Below are positions 30,761 to 39,807 of a DNA stretch of 64,000 bases, in pieces. The notes beneath the pieces are model-generated. The model ran no database searches. It saw nothing but the letters and a program-made list of their open reading frames with translations, and had not been told where the DNA came from. Numbering within the stretch: the first letter of the stretch is position 1; the number at the start of each line of letters is the position of its first letter. This stretch comes from Cyanobium sp. Aljojuca 7A6. Lineage in GTDB: Bacteria; Cyanobacteriota; Cyanobacteriia; PCC-6307; Cyanobiaceae. Both the position numbers and the translations under genes were made by a program. The stretch lies in the NCBI RefSeq assembly GCF_024346455.1, contig NZ_JAGQCY010000008.1, positions 1-64,000 of the forward strand, given 5' to 3'.

Positions 30761-31785
30761 GGGATCAGGGCCGCGCCGCTGCGCTGGGGTTGCTCCAGGC
30801 CGCGGCCCGCCAGCCAATCACGGTCGTAGAGGCGGGAGCGGTAGCGATCGCCGCTGTCGCACAGCACGGTGACGATGCGATGCCCCGGCCCAAGCCGCCG
30901 GGCCGTTTCCACCGCCGCCGCCACGTTGATGCCCACCGAGCCCCCCATGAACAGGCCCTCCTGCCACAGCAGGCCGTAGATCGTGCGCAGCGCCATGGGG
31001 TCATCGATGCGGACGGCATCGTCGATCGGGGCTCCCTCGAGGTTGGCAGTGACGCGACTGTTGCCGATGCCTTCGGTGATCGAGCCGCCCTCACTTTTCA
31101 GGGTGCCGTCGGTGGCCCAGCTGTAGAGGGCGCTGCCGCAGGGATCGGCCAGGACACAGCGGATCGCAGGATCCTGCTCCTTGAGATACAGGGCCACCCC
31201 CGCATAGGTGCCGCCGGTGCCGGTGGCGGCCACCCAGGCATCCAGCCGGCCGCCGGTCTGCTGCCAGATCTCCGGCCCGGTGCTGCCGTAGTGGGCGCGC
31301 CGATTGGCGAGGTTGTCGAACTGGTTGGCCCAGAGGGCGCCGGGCGTCTCCGCGGCGATGCGGCCGGAGAGACGCACGTAGTTGGCCGGGTCGCTGTAGG
31401 GCACCGCCGGCACCGTGCGCACCTCGGCGCCGAGGCTGCGCAGCAGGCCGATCTTCTCCGCCGACTGGGTTTCGGGGATGACGATCAAGCAGCGGTAGCC
31501 ACGGGCATTGCAGAGGTGGGTCAGGCCGATGCCGGTGTTACCGGCGGTGCCTTCCACCACCGTGCCCCCCGGCTGCAGCTGGCCGCTCGCCTCCGCCTCC
31601 TGCAGGATGCCGAGGGCGGCCCGGTCCTTGACCGACCCACCGGGGTTCATGAACTCCGCCTTGCCGAGGATCTCGCAGCCGGTGAGGGCGCTGAGGGCAT
31701 GGAGCCGGATCAGTGGCGTCCGGCCCACCGCGCCGCTGAAGCCCTCGGTGATCCCTGTGGTCATGCCATCGCTGTGGGCTCCCAT
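30757..31785 (-). CDS. cysK: Cysteine synthase-like PLP enzyme
   Basis: Makes cysteine from O-acetylserine and sulfide, or a related beta-replacement. The 342-residue fold-type II PLP protein has NPGGSVKDRAAL with the Schiff-base Lys53, EGTAGNTGIGLTHLC for the substrate, and TGTGGTYAG for the phosphate loop. The C-terminal extension after VLCDSGDRYRSRLYDRDWL is typical of the cyanobacterial/plant-related longer form. ATG 31785 or ATG 31764 could be the start. It is divergent from egtB, with 78 bp between, and co-translated with the kinase-like gene. Another cysteine-pathway gene, cysE, is at 58562. Confidence 0.88.
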   Translation of the reverse strand: MGAHSDGMTTGITEGFSGAVGRTPLIRLHALSALTGCEILGKAEFMNPGGSVKDRAALGILQEAEASGQLQPGGTVVEGTAGNTGIGLTHLCNARGYRCLIVIPETQSAEKIGLLRSLGAEVRTVPAVPYSDPANYVRLSGRIAAETPGALWANQFDNLANRRAHYGSTGPEIWQQTGGRLDAWVAATGTGGTYAGVALYLKEQDPAIRCVLADPCGSALYSWATDGTLKSEGGSITEGIGNSRVTANLEGAPIDDAVRIDDPMALRTIYGLLWQEGLFMGGSVGINVAAAVETARRLGPGHRIVTVLCDSGDRYRSRLYDRDWLAGRGLEQPQRSGAALIP

Positions 31786-31863
31786 CCGGCTGGCCTTCTC
31801 CTTGGCTGCGTGGCCGGATCGTAGGGAACATCCCTATGGTCGGCCCCAGAGAAGGGCAGGTCC

Positions 31864-33126
31864 ATGGGCTCCAGGGCACACACCCCGGCGGACATCACCA
31901 GGCTCCTGCAACGGCTCCAGGCGGTACGGCAGCACAGCGAGCGTCTGATCGACGGCCTCGAGCCGGAGGACCTCTGCCTGCAGGGCATGGCCGATGCCAG
32001 CCCGGCCAAGTGGCACCTGGGGCATACCACCTGGTTCTTCGAGACCTTCCTGCTGGAGCCCCACCTGAGCGGCCATGAAACACCCGACCGCCGCTGGGGC
32101 CATCTTTTCAACTCCTATTACGAGGCGATCGGCAGCCGCCACCCCCGCCCCCAGCGGGGTCTGCTCACCCGCCCGGCCATCGGTGAGGTGCTGGCCTGGC
32201 GCCGCCGCGTTGACGCCGGGCTGGAAACGCTGCTGCTGGAACTCGATCGCCGTCCCGCCGAGGCGGCCACCCCCCTGCTCGAGCTGGTGGAACTGGGGCT
32301 GCAGCACGAGCAGCAGCACCAGGAGCTGCTGTTGATGGATCTGCTCGACGGCTTCAGCCGCAACCCGCTGGAGCCCGCCTATGGCGTCGAACCTCCCGGG
32401 GCCGGGGCGCCGGAAACCGCCGCTGGCTGGCGCTCCCACCCCGGTGGGCTGGTGGCAATCGGCCACGACGGCGGTGGCTTCCACTTCGACAACGAGGCCC
32501 CCCGGCACCGCCAGTGGCTGGAGCCCTTCAGCCTCGCCGAAACCCTCGTGACCAACGAGGCGTACGCCGCCTTCATCACCGATGGGGGCTACCGGCGCCC
32601 GGAGCTGTGGATGAGCGAGGGCTGGGCAGTGGTGCAGGAGCGTGGCTGGTGCGCTCCGCGCTACTGGCGCGGCGACTGGGAGTTCAGCCTGGCGGGCCGC
32701 CGGCCGCGCCACCCCCAGGCGCCGGTGCGGCACCTGAGCTGGTTCGAGGCCGATGCCTTTGCCCGTTGGAGCGGCGCCCGGCTGCCCAGCGAAGCCGAAT
32801 GGGAACTGGTGGCGACAGAGGCCGCCCAACCCGGCGGCCGCCCCCTGCCCCAGGCCTTCGGTGCCCTCTGGCAGTGGACCGCCACCCCCTACCGTCCCTA
32901 CCCGGGCTTCCGGCCCGCCGCCGGTGCGGTGGGGGAATACAACGGCAAGTTCATGACCTCCCAGTTCGTGCTCCGGGGCAGCAGCTTCCTCACCCCGGCG
33001 GGCCACGCCAGAACCACCTACCGCAACTTCTTCGCGCCCCATTGCCGCTGGATGGCCGCCGGCCTGCGTCTGGCCCGAGACGGCGCTGACGAGGGCGCCG
33101 GGGGCGGTGCCATCGACCGATGCTGA
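31864..33126 (+). CDS. egtB: Ergothioneine biosynthesis sulfoxide synthase EgtB
   Basis: Non-haem iron enzyme that joins a thiol donor to trimethylhistidine (hercynine) with oxygen to form a sulfoxide. The 420-residue protein has the DinB-like iron domain with KWHLGHTTWFFE (His51 or His54) and HEQQHQE (His148, His152, Glu154), the three-His pattern of the family, then an FGE-sulfatase-type domain (RLPSEAEWEL, LRGSSFLTP, RNFF). No egtA or egtC was seen nearby, so the thiol donor may be cysteine rather than gamma-glutamylcysteine (inference). It overlaps egtD by 7 bp. Confidence 0.93.
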   Translation: MGSRAHTPADITRLLQRLQAVRQHSERLIDGLEPEDLCLQGMADASPAKWHLGHTTWFFETFLLEPHLSGHETPDRRWGHLFNSYYEAIGSRHPRPQRGLLTRPAIGEVLAWRRRVDAGLETLLLELDRRPAEAATPLLELVELGLQHEQQHQELLLMDLLDGFSRNPLEPAYGVEPPGAGAPETAAGWRSHPGGLVAIGHDGGGFHFDNEAPRHRQWLEPFSLAETLVTNEAYAAFITDGGYRRPELWMSEGWAVVQERGWCAPRYWRGDWEFSLAGRRPRHPQAPVRHLSWFEADAFARWSGARLPSEAEWELVATEAAQPGGRPLPQAFGALWQWTATPYRPYPGFRPAAGAVGEYNGKFMTSQFVLRGSSFLTPAGHARTTYRNFFAPHCRWMAAGLRLARDGADEGAGGGAIDRC

Positions 33127-34091
33127 TCGACCTGCATCCCGAGCCGGCCGATATGGTCCGGCTGGTGATTGAGGGCATGGGCCGCCAGCCGAAACAGCTG
33201 CCGGCCTGGTTGCTGTACGACGCCGAGGGCTCCCGGCTGTTCGAGGCCATCTGCGAACAGCCGGAGTACGGCCTCACCCGCACCGAGACGGCCCTGCTGG
33301 AAGCGCGGGCGGCCGAGCTGGCCGCCGCCCTCGGACCCGGGGTGGTGGTGGAATTCGGCGCCGGCAGCGCCCGCAAGGTCAGCCCCCTGCTCAGTGCCCT
33401 CAAACCAGCCGCCTATGTGGCCCTCGACATCAGCGCCGACCACCTGGCGCCCGCCTGCCAGGCCCTGCAGGGCCGCCACCCCGACCTGCCGGTGCTGGGC
33501 ATCTGCTGCGACTACAGCCTCCTGGAGCAACTGCCGGACCACCCCGCCCTGGCGGGCCACGGGCGGCTGGGTTTCTACCCAGGCAGTTCGATCGGCAACT
33601 TCGACCCCGCCGGCGCCCAGGCCCTGCTGCGCCAGTTCCGCCGGCTGCTGGGGGCCGGCAGCCGCCTGCTGATCGGCATCGACCAGCCCAAGGCGGTGCA
33701 GCGGCTGGAGGCGGCCTACAACGACGCCGCCGGCTGGTCGGAGGCCTTCGCCCGCAACCTGCTCAGCCGGCTCAACCGTGATCTGGACGGCGACTTCCAG
33801 GCGGCGGACTTCGCCTACCGGGCCTGGTGGGACGCCGAGCAGGGCCGCATCGCCATGGCCCTGGTGAGCCAGCGGGACCTGGAGGTGCGGCTGGCGGGCC
33901 GGTGCTGGCCGTTCGCCGCCGCTGAACCACTGATCACGGAGTACAGCTACAAGTACGCCCCCGAGGCCTTCCTCGCCCTGGCGGCCAGCGCCGGCTGGCA
34001 GGGGTCGGGCCGCTGGAGCGATCCTGACGGCGATTTCGCTTTGTATCTGCTGGTGCAGGCAGACTCGGAACAGCAGCGGAGTGATCGATGA
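33120..34091 (+). CDS. egtD: L-histidine N-alpha-methyltransferase EgtD
   Basis: Trimethylates histidine to hercynine with three molecules of SAM. The 323-residue class I methyltransferase has the family N-terminus with LPAWLLYDAEGSRLFEAICE and PEYGLTRTE, the SAM motif VVEFGAGSARKVSPLL, then YPGSSIGNF and LLIGIDQPK. It overlaps egtB by 7 bp and the following small gene by 4 bp (ATGA), so hercynine formation and its sulfoxidation are translated from one message. The complete two-step core of ergothioneine synthesis is thus present apart from the C-S lyase (EgtE). Confidence 0.95.
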   Translation: MLIDLHPEPADMVRLVIEGMGRQPKQLPAWLLYDAEGSRLFEAICEQPEYGLTRTETALLEARAAELAAALGPGVVVEFGAGSARKVSPLLSALKPAAYVALDISADHLAPACQALQGRHPDLPVLGICCDYSLLEQLPDHPALAGHGRLGFYPGSSIGNFDPAGAQALLRQFRRLLGAGSRLLIGIDQPKAVQRLEAAYNDAAGWSEAFARNLLSRLNRDLDGDFQAADFAYRAWWDAEQGRIAMALVSQRDLEVRLAGRCWPFAAAEPLITEYSYKYAPEAFLALAASAGWQGSGRWSDPDGDFALYLLVQADSEQQRSDR

Positions 34092-34324
34092 GCAGGGAGG
34101 AGCAGCGTCAGTCCATGCGCGGGGTCCGCGAAGGGCTGATCGAGGAACTCGAGGATCTGTACCGCCAGGCCTTCGACCGCATCGGCGAGCAGGACCTGGG
34201 GGAAGGGGCCATCGCCCGGCTCACCCAGCTGCTGCTGCGCTCCCGCGAGGCGGCCATCACCCCCCTGCAGGAGGAGATCGAAGCGCCCCTGATCACCCGC
34301 GCCCCCGGCGAACCCGTGCCATGA
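34088..34324 (+). CDS. Small helical protein of the ergothioneine operon (hercynine metabolism small protein)
   Basis: A 78-residue acidic, helical protein with the segments MRGVREGLIEELEDLYRQAF and GEGAIARLTQLLLRSREAAI. It is linked by ATGA overlaps to both egtD and the next gene. Cyanobacterial egtBD loci commonly carry such a small companion, named in annotations as a hercynine metabolism small protein. No catalytic motif is visible, so it may be an accessory or regulatory subunit. Confidence 0.75.
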   Translation: MSREEQRQSMRGVREGLIEELEDLYRQAFDRIGEQDLGEGAIARLTQLLLRSREAAITPLQEEIEAPLITRAPGEPVP

Positions 34325-34803
34325 GCAGCTGGCTGGAGGAACTGGAGGCGCGGCTGGATCAGCAGCTGGAGGGCTTCCTGCGCACCAATCCCCAGCAGGA
34401 GGAGCTGCTGCGGGGACAGGCCGCCCGCGACCGGCAGAAACAGTTGCTGGCCGAACGGGTGCGCCTGCGGCAGCAGGCCGAGGAGCAGCGAAAGCAACTG
34501 CTGAAGCTGGCCGAGGAGATCCGCCAGTGGCAGGAGCGGATCGGTCGGGCCCGAAGCGCTGGGGCCGGGGAGCTGGCGGGCCGCGCTGAGAGCCATGTGG
34601 CGGGCCTGATGGACCAGGGGCGCCAACGCTGGCAGGCCCTCGCCGATCTGGGCCAGCGCTTCGCCAGCGTCGAGCAGGAGCTGGCCGAACTGACCCGCCA
34701 GCGCAACTCCGGCCCTGCCGCCACGCCCGATCTGGAGGCCGACTGGGCCCGTTTCGAGGCCCAGCAGGAGCTGCAGGAGCTGAAGCGACGCAGCCAGCGC
34801 TGA
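34321..34803 (+). CDS. Coiled-coil protein of the ergothioneine operon (hercynine metabolism protein)
   Basis: A 160-residue protein that is almost entirely a charged coiled coil: heptad-like runs of E, Q, R and L from residue 5 to about 95 (QQEELLRGQAARDRQKQLLA, RLRQQAEEQRKQLLKLAEEI) and again near the C-terminus. The start ATG 34321 overlaps the preceding stop (ATGA). Such a gene repeatedly follows egtD in cyanobacteria and is annotated by association as a hercynine metabolism protein; I see no active-site motif, so a structural or adaptor role is more likely than catalysis. Confidence 0.72.
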   Translation: MSSWLEELEARLDQQLEGFLRTNPQQEELLRGQAARDRQKQLLAERVRLRQQAEEQRKQLLKLAEEIRQWQERIGRARSAGAGELAGRAESHVAGLMDQGRQRWQALADLGQRFASVEQELAELTRQRNSGPAATPDLEADWARFEAQQELQELKRRSQR

Positions 34804-34827
34804 GCCGCTCCACGCCAACTCCCCGCC

Positions 34828-35628
34828 ATGGGTTTTCTGCTCTCCAAACTGCTGCCGCTCGGCCTCTACCCCCTCGGCCTGGCCCTGCTGCTGCAGATCG
34901 CGGGCCTGCTGACCCGCCAGCGCCGCATCGGCCTGGTCCTCTCCAGCGTGGGGATCGTGCTCCTCTGGCTGGCGGCCACGCCCCTGCTGAGTCGCCAGCT
35001 GGTCTGGGGGCTGGAGGAACAGGCCGCCCGGCTGACGCCCTCGCCGATCCCCAAGGCCGATGCGGTGCTGGTGCTGGGGGGTGGGTTGCGGCCGGCCCTG
35101 CCACCGCGCCAGGGGGTGGAAGTCAACGAGGCCGGCGACCGGCTGCTGCGCGCCGTGGCGCTGATGCGGGAGGACAAGGCCCCCTGGCTGCTGGTGACCG
35201 GTGGCAAGGTCAGCTTCATGGCCAACGATCCGGCCTCCGGCGAGGCCAAGCTGGCCAAGGCCCTGGCCACCAGCCTGGGGGTGGCGGCCGATCGGATCGT
35301 GACCAGCGAAGAGGGGCGCAACACGGCGGAGGAAACCAGCGCCCTGGTGCGGGTGGCCCGGCAGCGGGGCTGGACCTCCCTGCTCCTGGTCACCAGCGCC
35401 ACCCACCTGCCCCGCTCGCTGGCCACCCTGCGCCGGGCGGCGCCCGAGTTCCGGATCATCCCGGTGGCCTGTGATTTCCAGCTGCCCGATCGGCGGTCGT
35501 TCGGCACGCCCACCCTGGCCAGCAGCGTGTTGGGGCTGTTGCCCAGTGCCGAAGCCCTGGTGCTGACCACCACCGCCATGCGGGAGCATCTCGGCCTGCT
35601 GGCCTACCGCTGGAAGGGCTGGATCTGA
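34828..35628 (+). CDS. YdcF/ElyC-type membrane protein (DUF218)
   Basis: A 266-residue protein with two N-terminal membrane helices (about 7-26 and 34-53) and a DUF218 domain: DAVLVLGGGLRPA, LLVTGGKVSF, SEEGRNTAEE and VTSATHLPRSLATLRR. The family includes ElyC and SanA, linked to envelope glycan and lipid-carrier metabolism; the enzymatic reaction is not established. It lies 24 bp behind the ergothioneine coiled-coil gene on the same strand, so it may be co-transcribed, without an obvious functional link. Start ATG 34828. Confidence 0.85.
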   Translation: MGFLLSKLLPLGLYPLGLALLLQIAGLLTRQRRIGLVLSSVGIVLLWLAATPLLSRQLVWGLEEQAARLTPSPIPKADAVLVLGGGLRPALPPRQGVEVNEAGDRLLRAVALMREDKAPWLLVTGGKVSFMANDPASGEAKLAKALATSLGVAADRIVTSEEGRNTAEETSALVRVARQRGWTSLLLVTSATHLPRSLATLRRAAPEFRIIPVACDFQLPDRRSFGTPTLASSVLGLLPSAEALVLTTTAMREHLGLLAYRWKGWI

Positions 35629-35655
35629 TGCCCCGCAGCCGCGCCTGCTGGAAAC

Positions 35656-35919
35656 CTACTTCTTGGGGACCGGGGGCACCAGACTCACGCCCTCGGGCGG
35701 GGGGGTGGGGTCGGGATCGGCGATCAGCATGTGCTGCAGCACAATCTCCGGACGTTCACTGTCCCGCCAGCGGATGCGGTAGGCGGGCATCTTGGTTCCC
35801 CGGCTGGTGGTCTGTTCCACCGGTTCCATGACCCAGCCACGGCGAGATCGCCCCTGGGGATTGCGCTTCACCACCGCATCGGCGTGTTGAAAGCGAAAAC
35901 CGACGCGCTCACCACTCAT
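35656..35919 (-). CDS. Small conserved hypothetical protein
   Basis: An 87-residue basic protein, MSGERVGFRFQHADAVVKRN at its start, with a central WVMEPVEQTTSRGTKMPAYR segment and a Pro-rich tail. No membrane segment or known motif; the N-terminal half could be an SH3-like small beta domain. ATG 35919 was preferred to ATG 35958, which abuts the lysS stop, because conserved-looking sequence begins there and GGGGCTCTGG precedes it. It lies behind lysS on the same strand. Confidence 0.6.
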   Translation of the reverse strand: MSGERVGFRFQHADAVVKRNPQGRSRRGWVMEPVEQTTSRGTKMPAYRIRWRDSERPEIVLQHMLIADPDPTPPPEGVSLVPPVPKK

Positions 35920-35957
35920 ACCAGAGCCCCGAGGGGGAAAAGGCCTACTGGGGACCA

Positions 35958-37478
35958 TTATCCCACTGCGTCGGTTCCCGACCGTTCCCGAGCCTCCGGG
36001 CGCAGCAGGGGGAAGGCGATCACATCCCTGATCGAAGGGCTGTCGGTGAGCAGCATGGCCAGCCGGTCGATGCCGATGCCGAGGCCGCCCGTGGGAGGCA
36101 TGCCCACCTCCAGGGCATGCAGGAAGTCCTCATCCACCGTCTGGGCTTCGGGGTCCCCGGCCTGGCGGCGCAGCTGCTGCAGCTCGAGCCTGGCCCGCTG
36201 ATCCAGCGGATCGATCAGCTCGCTGAAGGCATTCGCCGTCTCCCGCCCGACGATGAACAGCTCGAAGCGCTCCACCAGCCCCGGCTTGCTGCGATGGGCC
36301 CGGGCCAGGGGCGAATTCTCCACCGGGTAATCCATCACGAAGGTGGGCTGCTCGAGGCTGGTTTCCACCGCTTGCTCGAAGGCTTCCACCAGCAGCCGTC
36401 CCACGCTGTCGGCCGCCTCGGGGGCCACCAGGCCCGCGGCCTCCATGGCCGCGGCCGCCTGGGCACGATCGGCGAAGGTGTTGAAATCCAGGCCGGTGGC
36501 CTGCTCCACCAGTTCATGCATGGTGACCCGCCGCCAGGGCGGGGTGAGGTCGATCGCCGTGCCCTGGTAAGTGAGGCGGGTGTCACCGCAGACCTCCAGG
36601 CAGGCCGCGGCCAGCAGCTGCTCGGTGAGGTCCATCATCGTGTGGTAATCAGCGAAGGCCTGGTAGATCTCCACCGACGTGAACTCGGGGTTGTGCCGGG
36701 TGCTGATCCCCTCGTTGCGGAAGATGCGGCCGAGCTCGTACACCCGCTCGAAGCCCCCCACCACCAGCCGCTTGAGGTGCAGTTCGGTGGCGATGCGCAG
36801 GGTGAGGGGCAGGTCGAGGGCGTTGTGATGGGTGGCGAAGGGACGCGCGTCGGCACCGCCGGCTTCGGTCTGCAGGACAGGCGTTTCGATCTCGAGAAAG
36901 TCGCGCTCATCGAGCCAGCGGCGCATGGCGCTCACCAGGCGCGCCCGGCGCCGAAAGGTTTCCCGGGTGTCGGGCGAGACGATCAGATCGAGGTAGCGCT
37001 GGCGGTAGCGCTTCTCCACATCCGCCAGGCCATGCCATTTGTCGGGCAGGGGCTGGAGTGCCTTGGTGAGCATCACCCAGTCGGTCACCTTGACCGAGAG
37101 TTCGCCCCGATCGGTGCGGCGCAGGCTGCCGTGCACCCCGATCCAGTCGCCGCCATCCACCAGGGAGGTGATCTGGGCGAAGCCTTCGGGCTCCTCCGGG
37201 TGGGCCGCCAGCAGGGTGGCCTTCTCGATGAACAGCTGGATCGGACCGGATTCGTCGGCAATGGTGAAGAAGGCCAGCTTGCCCATCACCCGACGGGTCA
37301 TCACCCGGCCGGCGACGGCCACCTCAACGGCCCGCTCCTCGCCGTTGGGCAGGTCGGCGTGGGCCTGCTGCAGCTCGGCGGTGCGGTGGCTGGGGGCGAA
37401 GCCGAGGGCATAGGGAGCCCGACCAAGGGACTCCAGGGTGCGGGCTTTCTCCAGACGGGTCTCACGCAGATCCGACAA
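35958..37478 (-). CDS. lysS: Lysyl-tRNA synthetase (class II)
   Basis: Attaches lysine to tRNA-Lys. The protein of about 506 residues has an N-terminal OB-fold anticodon-binding domain ([20 protein letters not shown]) and a class II core with motif 2 ([18 protein letters not shown]) and motif 3 ([17 protein letters not shown]). No ATG gives a sensible N-terminus. The family start [14 protein letters not shown] is preceded by TTG at 37478, chosen here; an ATG at 37550 would add 24 Pro-rich residues and overlap the rpaB stop. It follows rpaB with 43 bp between. Confidence 0.95.
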   Translation of the reverse strand: MSDLRETRLEKARTLESLGRAPYALGFAPSHRTAELQQAHADLPNGEERAVEVAVAGRVMTRRVMGKLAFFTIADESGPIQLFIEKATLLAAHPEEPEGFAQITSLVDGGDWIGVHGSLRRTDRGELSVKVTDWVMLTKALQPLPDKWHGLADVEKRYRQRYLDLIVSPDTRETFRRRARLVSAMRRWLDERDFLEIETPVLQTEAGGADARPFATHHNALDLPLTLRIATELHLKRLVVGGFERVYELGRIFRNEGISTRHNPEFTSVEIYQAFADYHTMMDLTEQLLAAACLEVCGDTRLTYQGTAIDLTPPWRRVTMHELVEQATGLDFNTFADRAQAAAAMEAAGLVAPEAADSVGRLLVEAFEQAVETSLEQPTFVMDYPVENSPLARAHRSKPGLVERFELFIVGRETANAFSELIDPLDQRARLELQQLRRQAGDPEAQTVDEDFLHALEVGMPPTGGLGIGIDRLAMLLTDSPSIRDVIAFPLLRPEARERSGTDAVG

Positions 37479-37521
37479 GGCAGGCTGGGGGTGGAGAAGG
37501 GTGGCTGCCCATCCTGCAGGA

Positions 37522-38346
37522 TCAGCCGGCGGCGGCCAGGGAGGCCTCACCCATCCGCTGGGAGGCGTAGCCAGTACCGCGCACGGTGAGGATCAGCTCG
37601 GGGTTGCGGGGATCGGGCTCGAGCTTGCCGCGCAGGCGGGCCACATACACGTCCACCACGCGCAGGTCGGCGGCACGGCGGGGGGGGTAGCCCCAGAGCT
37701 GCTCGAGGATCTCGGCCCGGGGCACCACCCGGCCCGGCTCCCGGAACAGCAACTCCAGCAGGCTGAATTCGGTGTAGGTGAGGGCGATGCGCTGGCCCTC
37801 GCGGGTCACCTGGCGGCGGTTGGTGTCGACCACCAGATCGCCCACCCGCAGCACCCCGGAGCCGACGGGGAGTTCGCGGGGCTCGCTGGTGGCCGCCCCC
37901 CGCCCCATGCGCCGCAGGATCGTGGAGATGCGGGCTTCGAGTTCCTTGGGGCTGAAGGGCTTGGGCAGGTAGTCGTCGGCTCCCAGATCCAGACCCGCCA
38001 CCCGTTCGGCGATGGCATCGAGGGCGGAGAGAAAGATGATCGGCACGCAGGATTCGGCCCGAAGGCGCCGGCAGACGGCAAAGCCGTCGAGCTTGGGCAG
38101 CATCACGTCGAGAACCACCAGATCGGGCTGCTCCTGGTGAAAGAGGGCCAGGGCCTCCTCGCCGTCTTCGGCACAGAGCACCCGGTAGCCGGCCAGCTGC
38201 AGACGCATCAGCAGCACCCGGCGCACCGCCGCCTCGTCGTCGACGACCAGCAGGGTGGCGATCGGCTGGGACGGGGAAGCGCCGCCCGCGGAAGCCTCCA
38301 GATCAGCACCATCGGTGAAGGAGGAGGCAGCCGTGGGCATGGGCAT
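37522..38346 (-). CDS. rpaB: Response regulator RpaB (OmpR family)
   Basis: Essential cyanobacterial response regulator that controls photosystem and high-light genes by binding HLR1 sites. The 274-residue protein has a receiver domain (LLVVDDE at 32-38, phospho-acceptor Asp80 in [12 protein letters not shown], Lys in [12 protein letters not shown]) and an OmpR-type winged helix ([33 protein letters not shown]). The receiver-to-effector sequence is that of the RpaB/Ycf27 group. Two start codons lie close together (38346, 38340). The N-terminal 30 residues are Ser/Ala-rich and not conserved. Confidence 0.93.
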   Translation of the reverse strand: MPMPTAASSFTDGADLEASAGGASPSQPIATLLVVDDEAAVRRVLLMRLQLAGYRVLCAEDGEEALALFHQEQPDLVVLDVMLPKLDGFAVCRRLRAESCVPIIFLSALDAIAERVAGLDLGADDYLPKPFSPKELEARISTILRRMGRGAATSEPRELPVGSGVLRVGDLVVDTNRRQVTREGQRIALTYTEFSLLELLFREPGRVVPRAEILEQLWGYPPRRAADLRVVDVYVARLRGKLEPDPRNPELILTVRGTGYASQRMGEASLAAAG

Positions 38347-38490
38347 CGCTCCTGTCCGCTGGATGAAGAATCGCAACCATAACGCGACACTGATTGGAGC
38401 TGCGAGCACGGAATCGGCTCCAGCAGCGGGCGTCTGAGCGAAAGGCAACATTTCTTCGGAATCCCTTGCCTGCCCCGTCGGCCGCTCCCT

Positions 38491-39807
38491 TCAGGGCCAG
38501 CGGGCCTCGGCGTAGCGGTTCCACTGCAGCTCGGCTTCGGCCAGGGCTGCGTCGCTGTCGAGCTGTCCCAGCATCGCCCGCTGCAACTGGGTGTAGAGGA
38601 TCGCCTGCAGCCGCTTCACCCCCGGGGTGGCCGGCACCAGCACCCGGGCCTGGGCCAGGGTCTCGATCGAGAGCAGCCGGGCGTTGTGCACCAGCCGCTC
38701 CTGGCCATCGCTGGGGACCGCCCCCCGCAGCTTGCGCTCCAGGCTCGCCAGGGCTCCCCTGGAGGACGGCAACACCCGGGCCTCCTCGGCGAAGGCCAGC
38801 TGGTTGGCCGCATCGCTCAGGAACAGGGCAAAGCTCACCGCCTCCGGGGCCATGGCGCTCTGGCGGGGCACCACCAGGTTCATCACCGCCACATTGGCTT
38901 CACCGTTCGCCCCCGTCAGGGGCGGGAAGGGGGCGGAGGTGGCGGCGATGCCGGGGGCGTTGGTCTGCAGGTTGCGCAGGAAATCAGGGCCACTGGCCAC
39001 CTGGGCCAGATCCCCGGCCTGGAACAGCTCGATGGCGCGCCGGTAGCCCTGGCTCACCACCTCCCGCGGCAGCAGCCCGCGGCGGTAGAGATCGCTCCAG
39101 AAGGCGAAGGCGCGGCGACCGACCGGACTGTTGAACGCCGCCCGCTGGCGCTCGTCGAGCAACAGCACCCCCATCTGCACCAGCGCCTCCATCAGTTCGC
39201 CGGAGTCGTCGGGGACGACGGTCACGAACAGGGCGTAGCGGCCGGTGCGGCGCCTGACCGTCTCCGCATAGGCCGGCACCTCCTCCCAGCGGCGGGGTGG
39301 GGCGCTGAGGCCGGCCCGCTGCAGCAGCCGCCGGTTGGCGATCGTCACCCGGGCCGTCAGGTACCAGGGAATGCCGAACTGCTCGCCCTGCTGCTGGCCC
39401 GAGGTCCAGATCCCGGCCAGGTAGCGATCCGCGGCGTCGGGGGGGAGCAGGGGGGTGAGATCCCGCAGCCCCCCCTTGCTGGCCAGGTTGGCGGCGAAGT
39501 TGGGGTTGAGATTGACCAGATCAGGGGCGGTGCGGGCGAACACGGCCGCCAGCAGCTTGCGTTCCACCGATCCCCAGGGCACGTCCGTCCAACGCACCGT
39601 TACGCCGGGATGGTCTTGCTCCCAGGCCGCGATCACCCGCCGCATGTAGGTGTTGAAGCGGGGCGCCAGGTCCAGGGTCCAGACGTTGAGCACCTTGCCC
39701 TGGCTGGGCCCGGGCCGCCGCGCGCAGGCCCCGGCGCCCAGGGCGAGGGCGACGGGGGCGGCCAGCAGCCGCAGGGCCTGGCGTCGTGGCAGGGATCTGG
39801 GCATCAC
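38491..39807 (-). CDS. ABC-transporter sugar-type substrate-binding protein
   Basis: Extracytoplasmic binding protein of family 1 (maltose/glycerol-phosphate type). The 438-residue protein has an export signal with twin arginines (LPRRQALRLLAAP) and a lipobox-like GAGAC at 24-28, then the solute-binding fold starting LNVWTLDLAPRFN, with DLVNLNPNFAANLA, FGIPWYL and YRRAIELFQAGDLA. No permease or ATPase gene is adjacent; its ATG touches the mreD stop. Function in sugar uptake is inferred from the family, not from the context. Confidence 0.85.
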   Translation of the reverse strand: MMPRSLPRRQALRLLAAPVALALGAGACARRPGPSQGKVLNVWTLDLAPRFNTYMRRVIAAWEQDHPGVTVRWTDVPWGSVERKLLAAVFARTAPDLVNLNPNFAANLASKGGLRDLTPLLPPDAADRYLAGIWTSGQQQGEQFGIPWYLTARVTIANRRLLQRAGLSAPPRRWEEVPAYAETVRRRTGRYALFVTVVPDDSGELMEALVQMGVLLLDERQRAAFNSPVGRRAFAFWSDLYRRGLLPREVVSQGYRRAIELFQAGDLAQVASGPDFLRNLQTNAPGIAATSAPFPPLTGANGEANVAVMNLVVPRQSAMAPEAVSFALFLSDAANQLAFAEEARVLPSSRGALASLERKLRGAVPSDGQERLVHNARLLSIETLAQARVLVPATPGVKRLQAILYTQLQRAMLGQLDSDAALAEAELQWNRYAEARWP

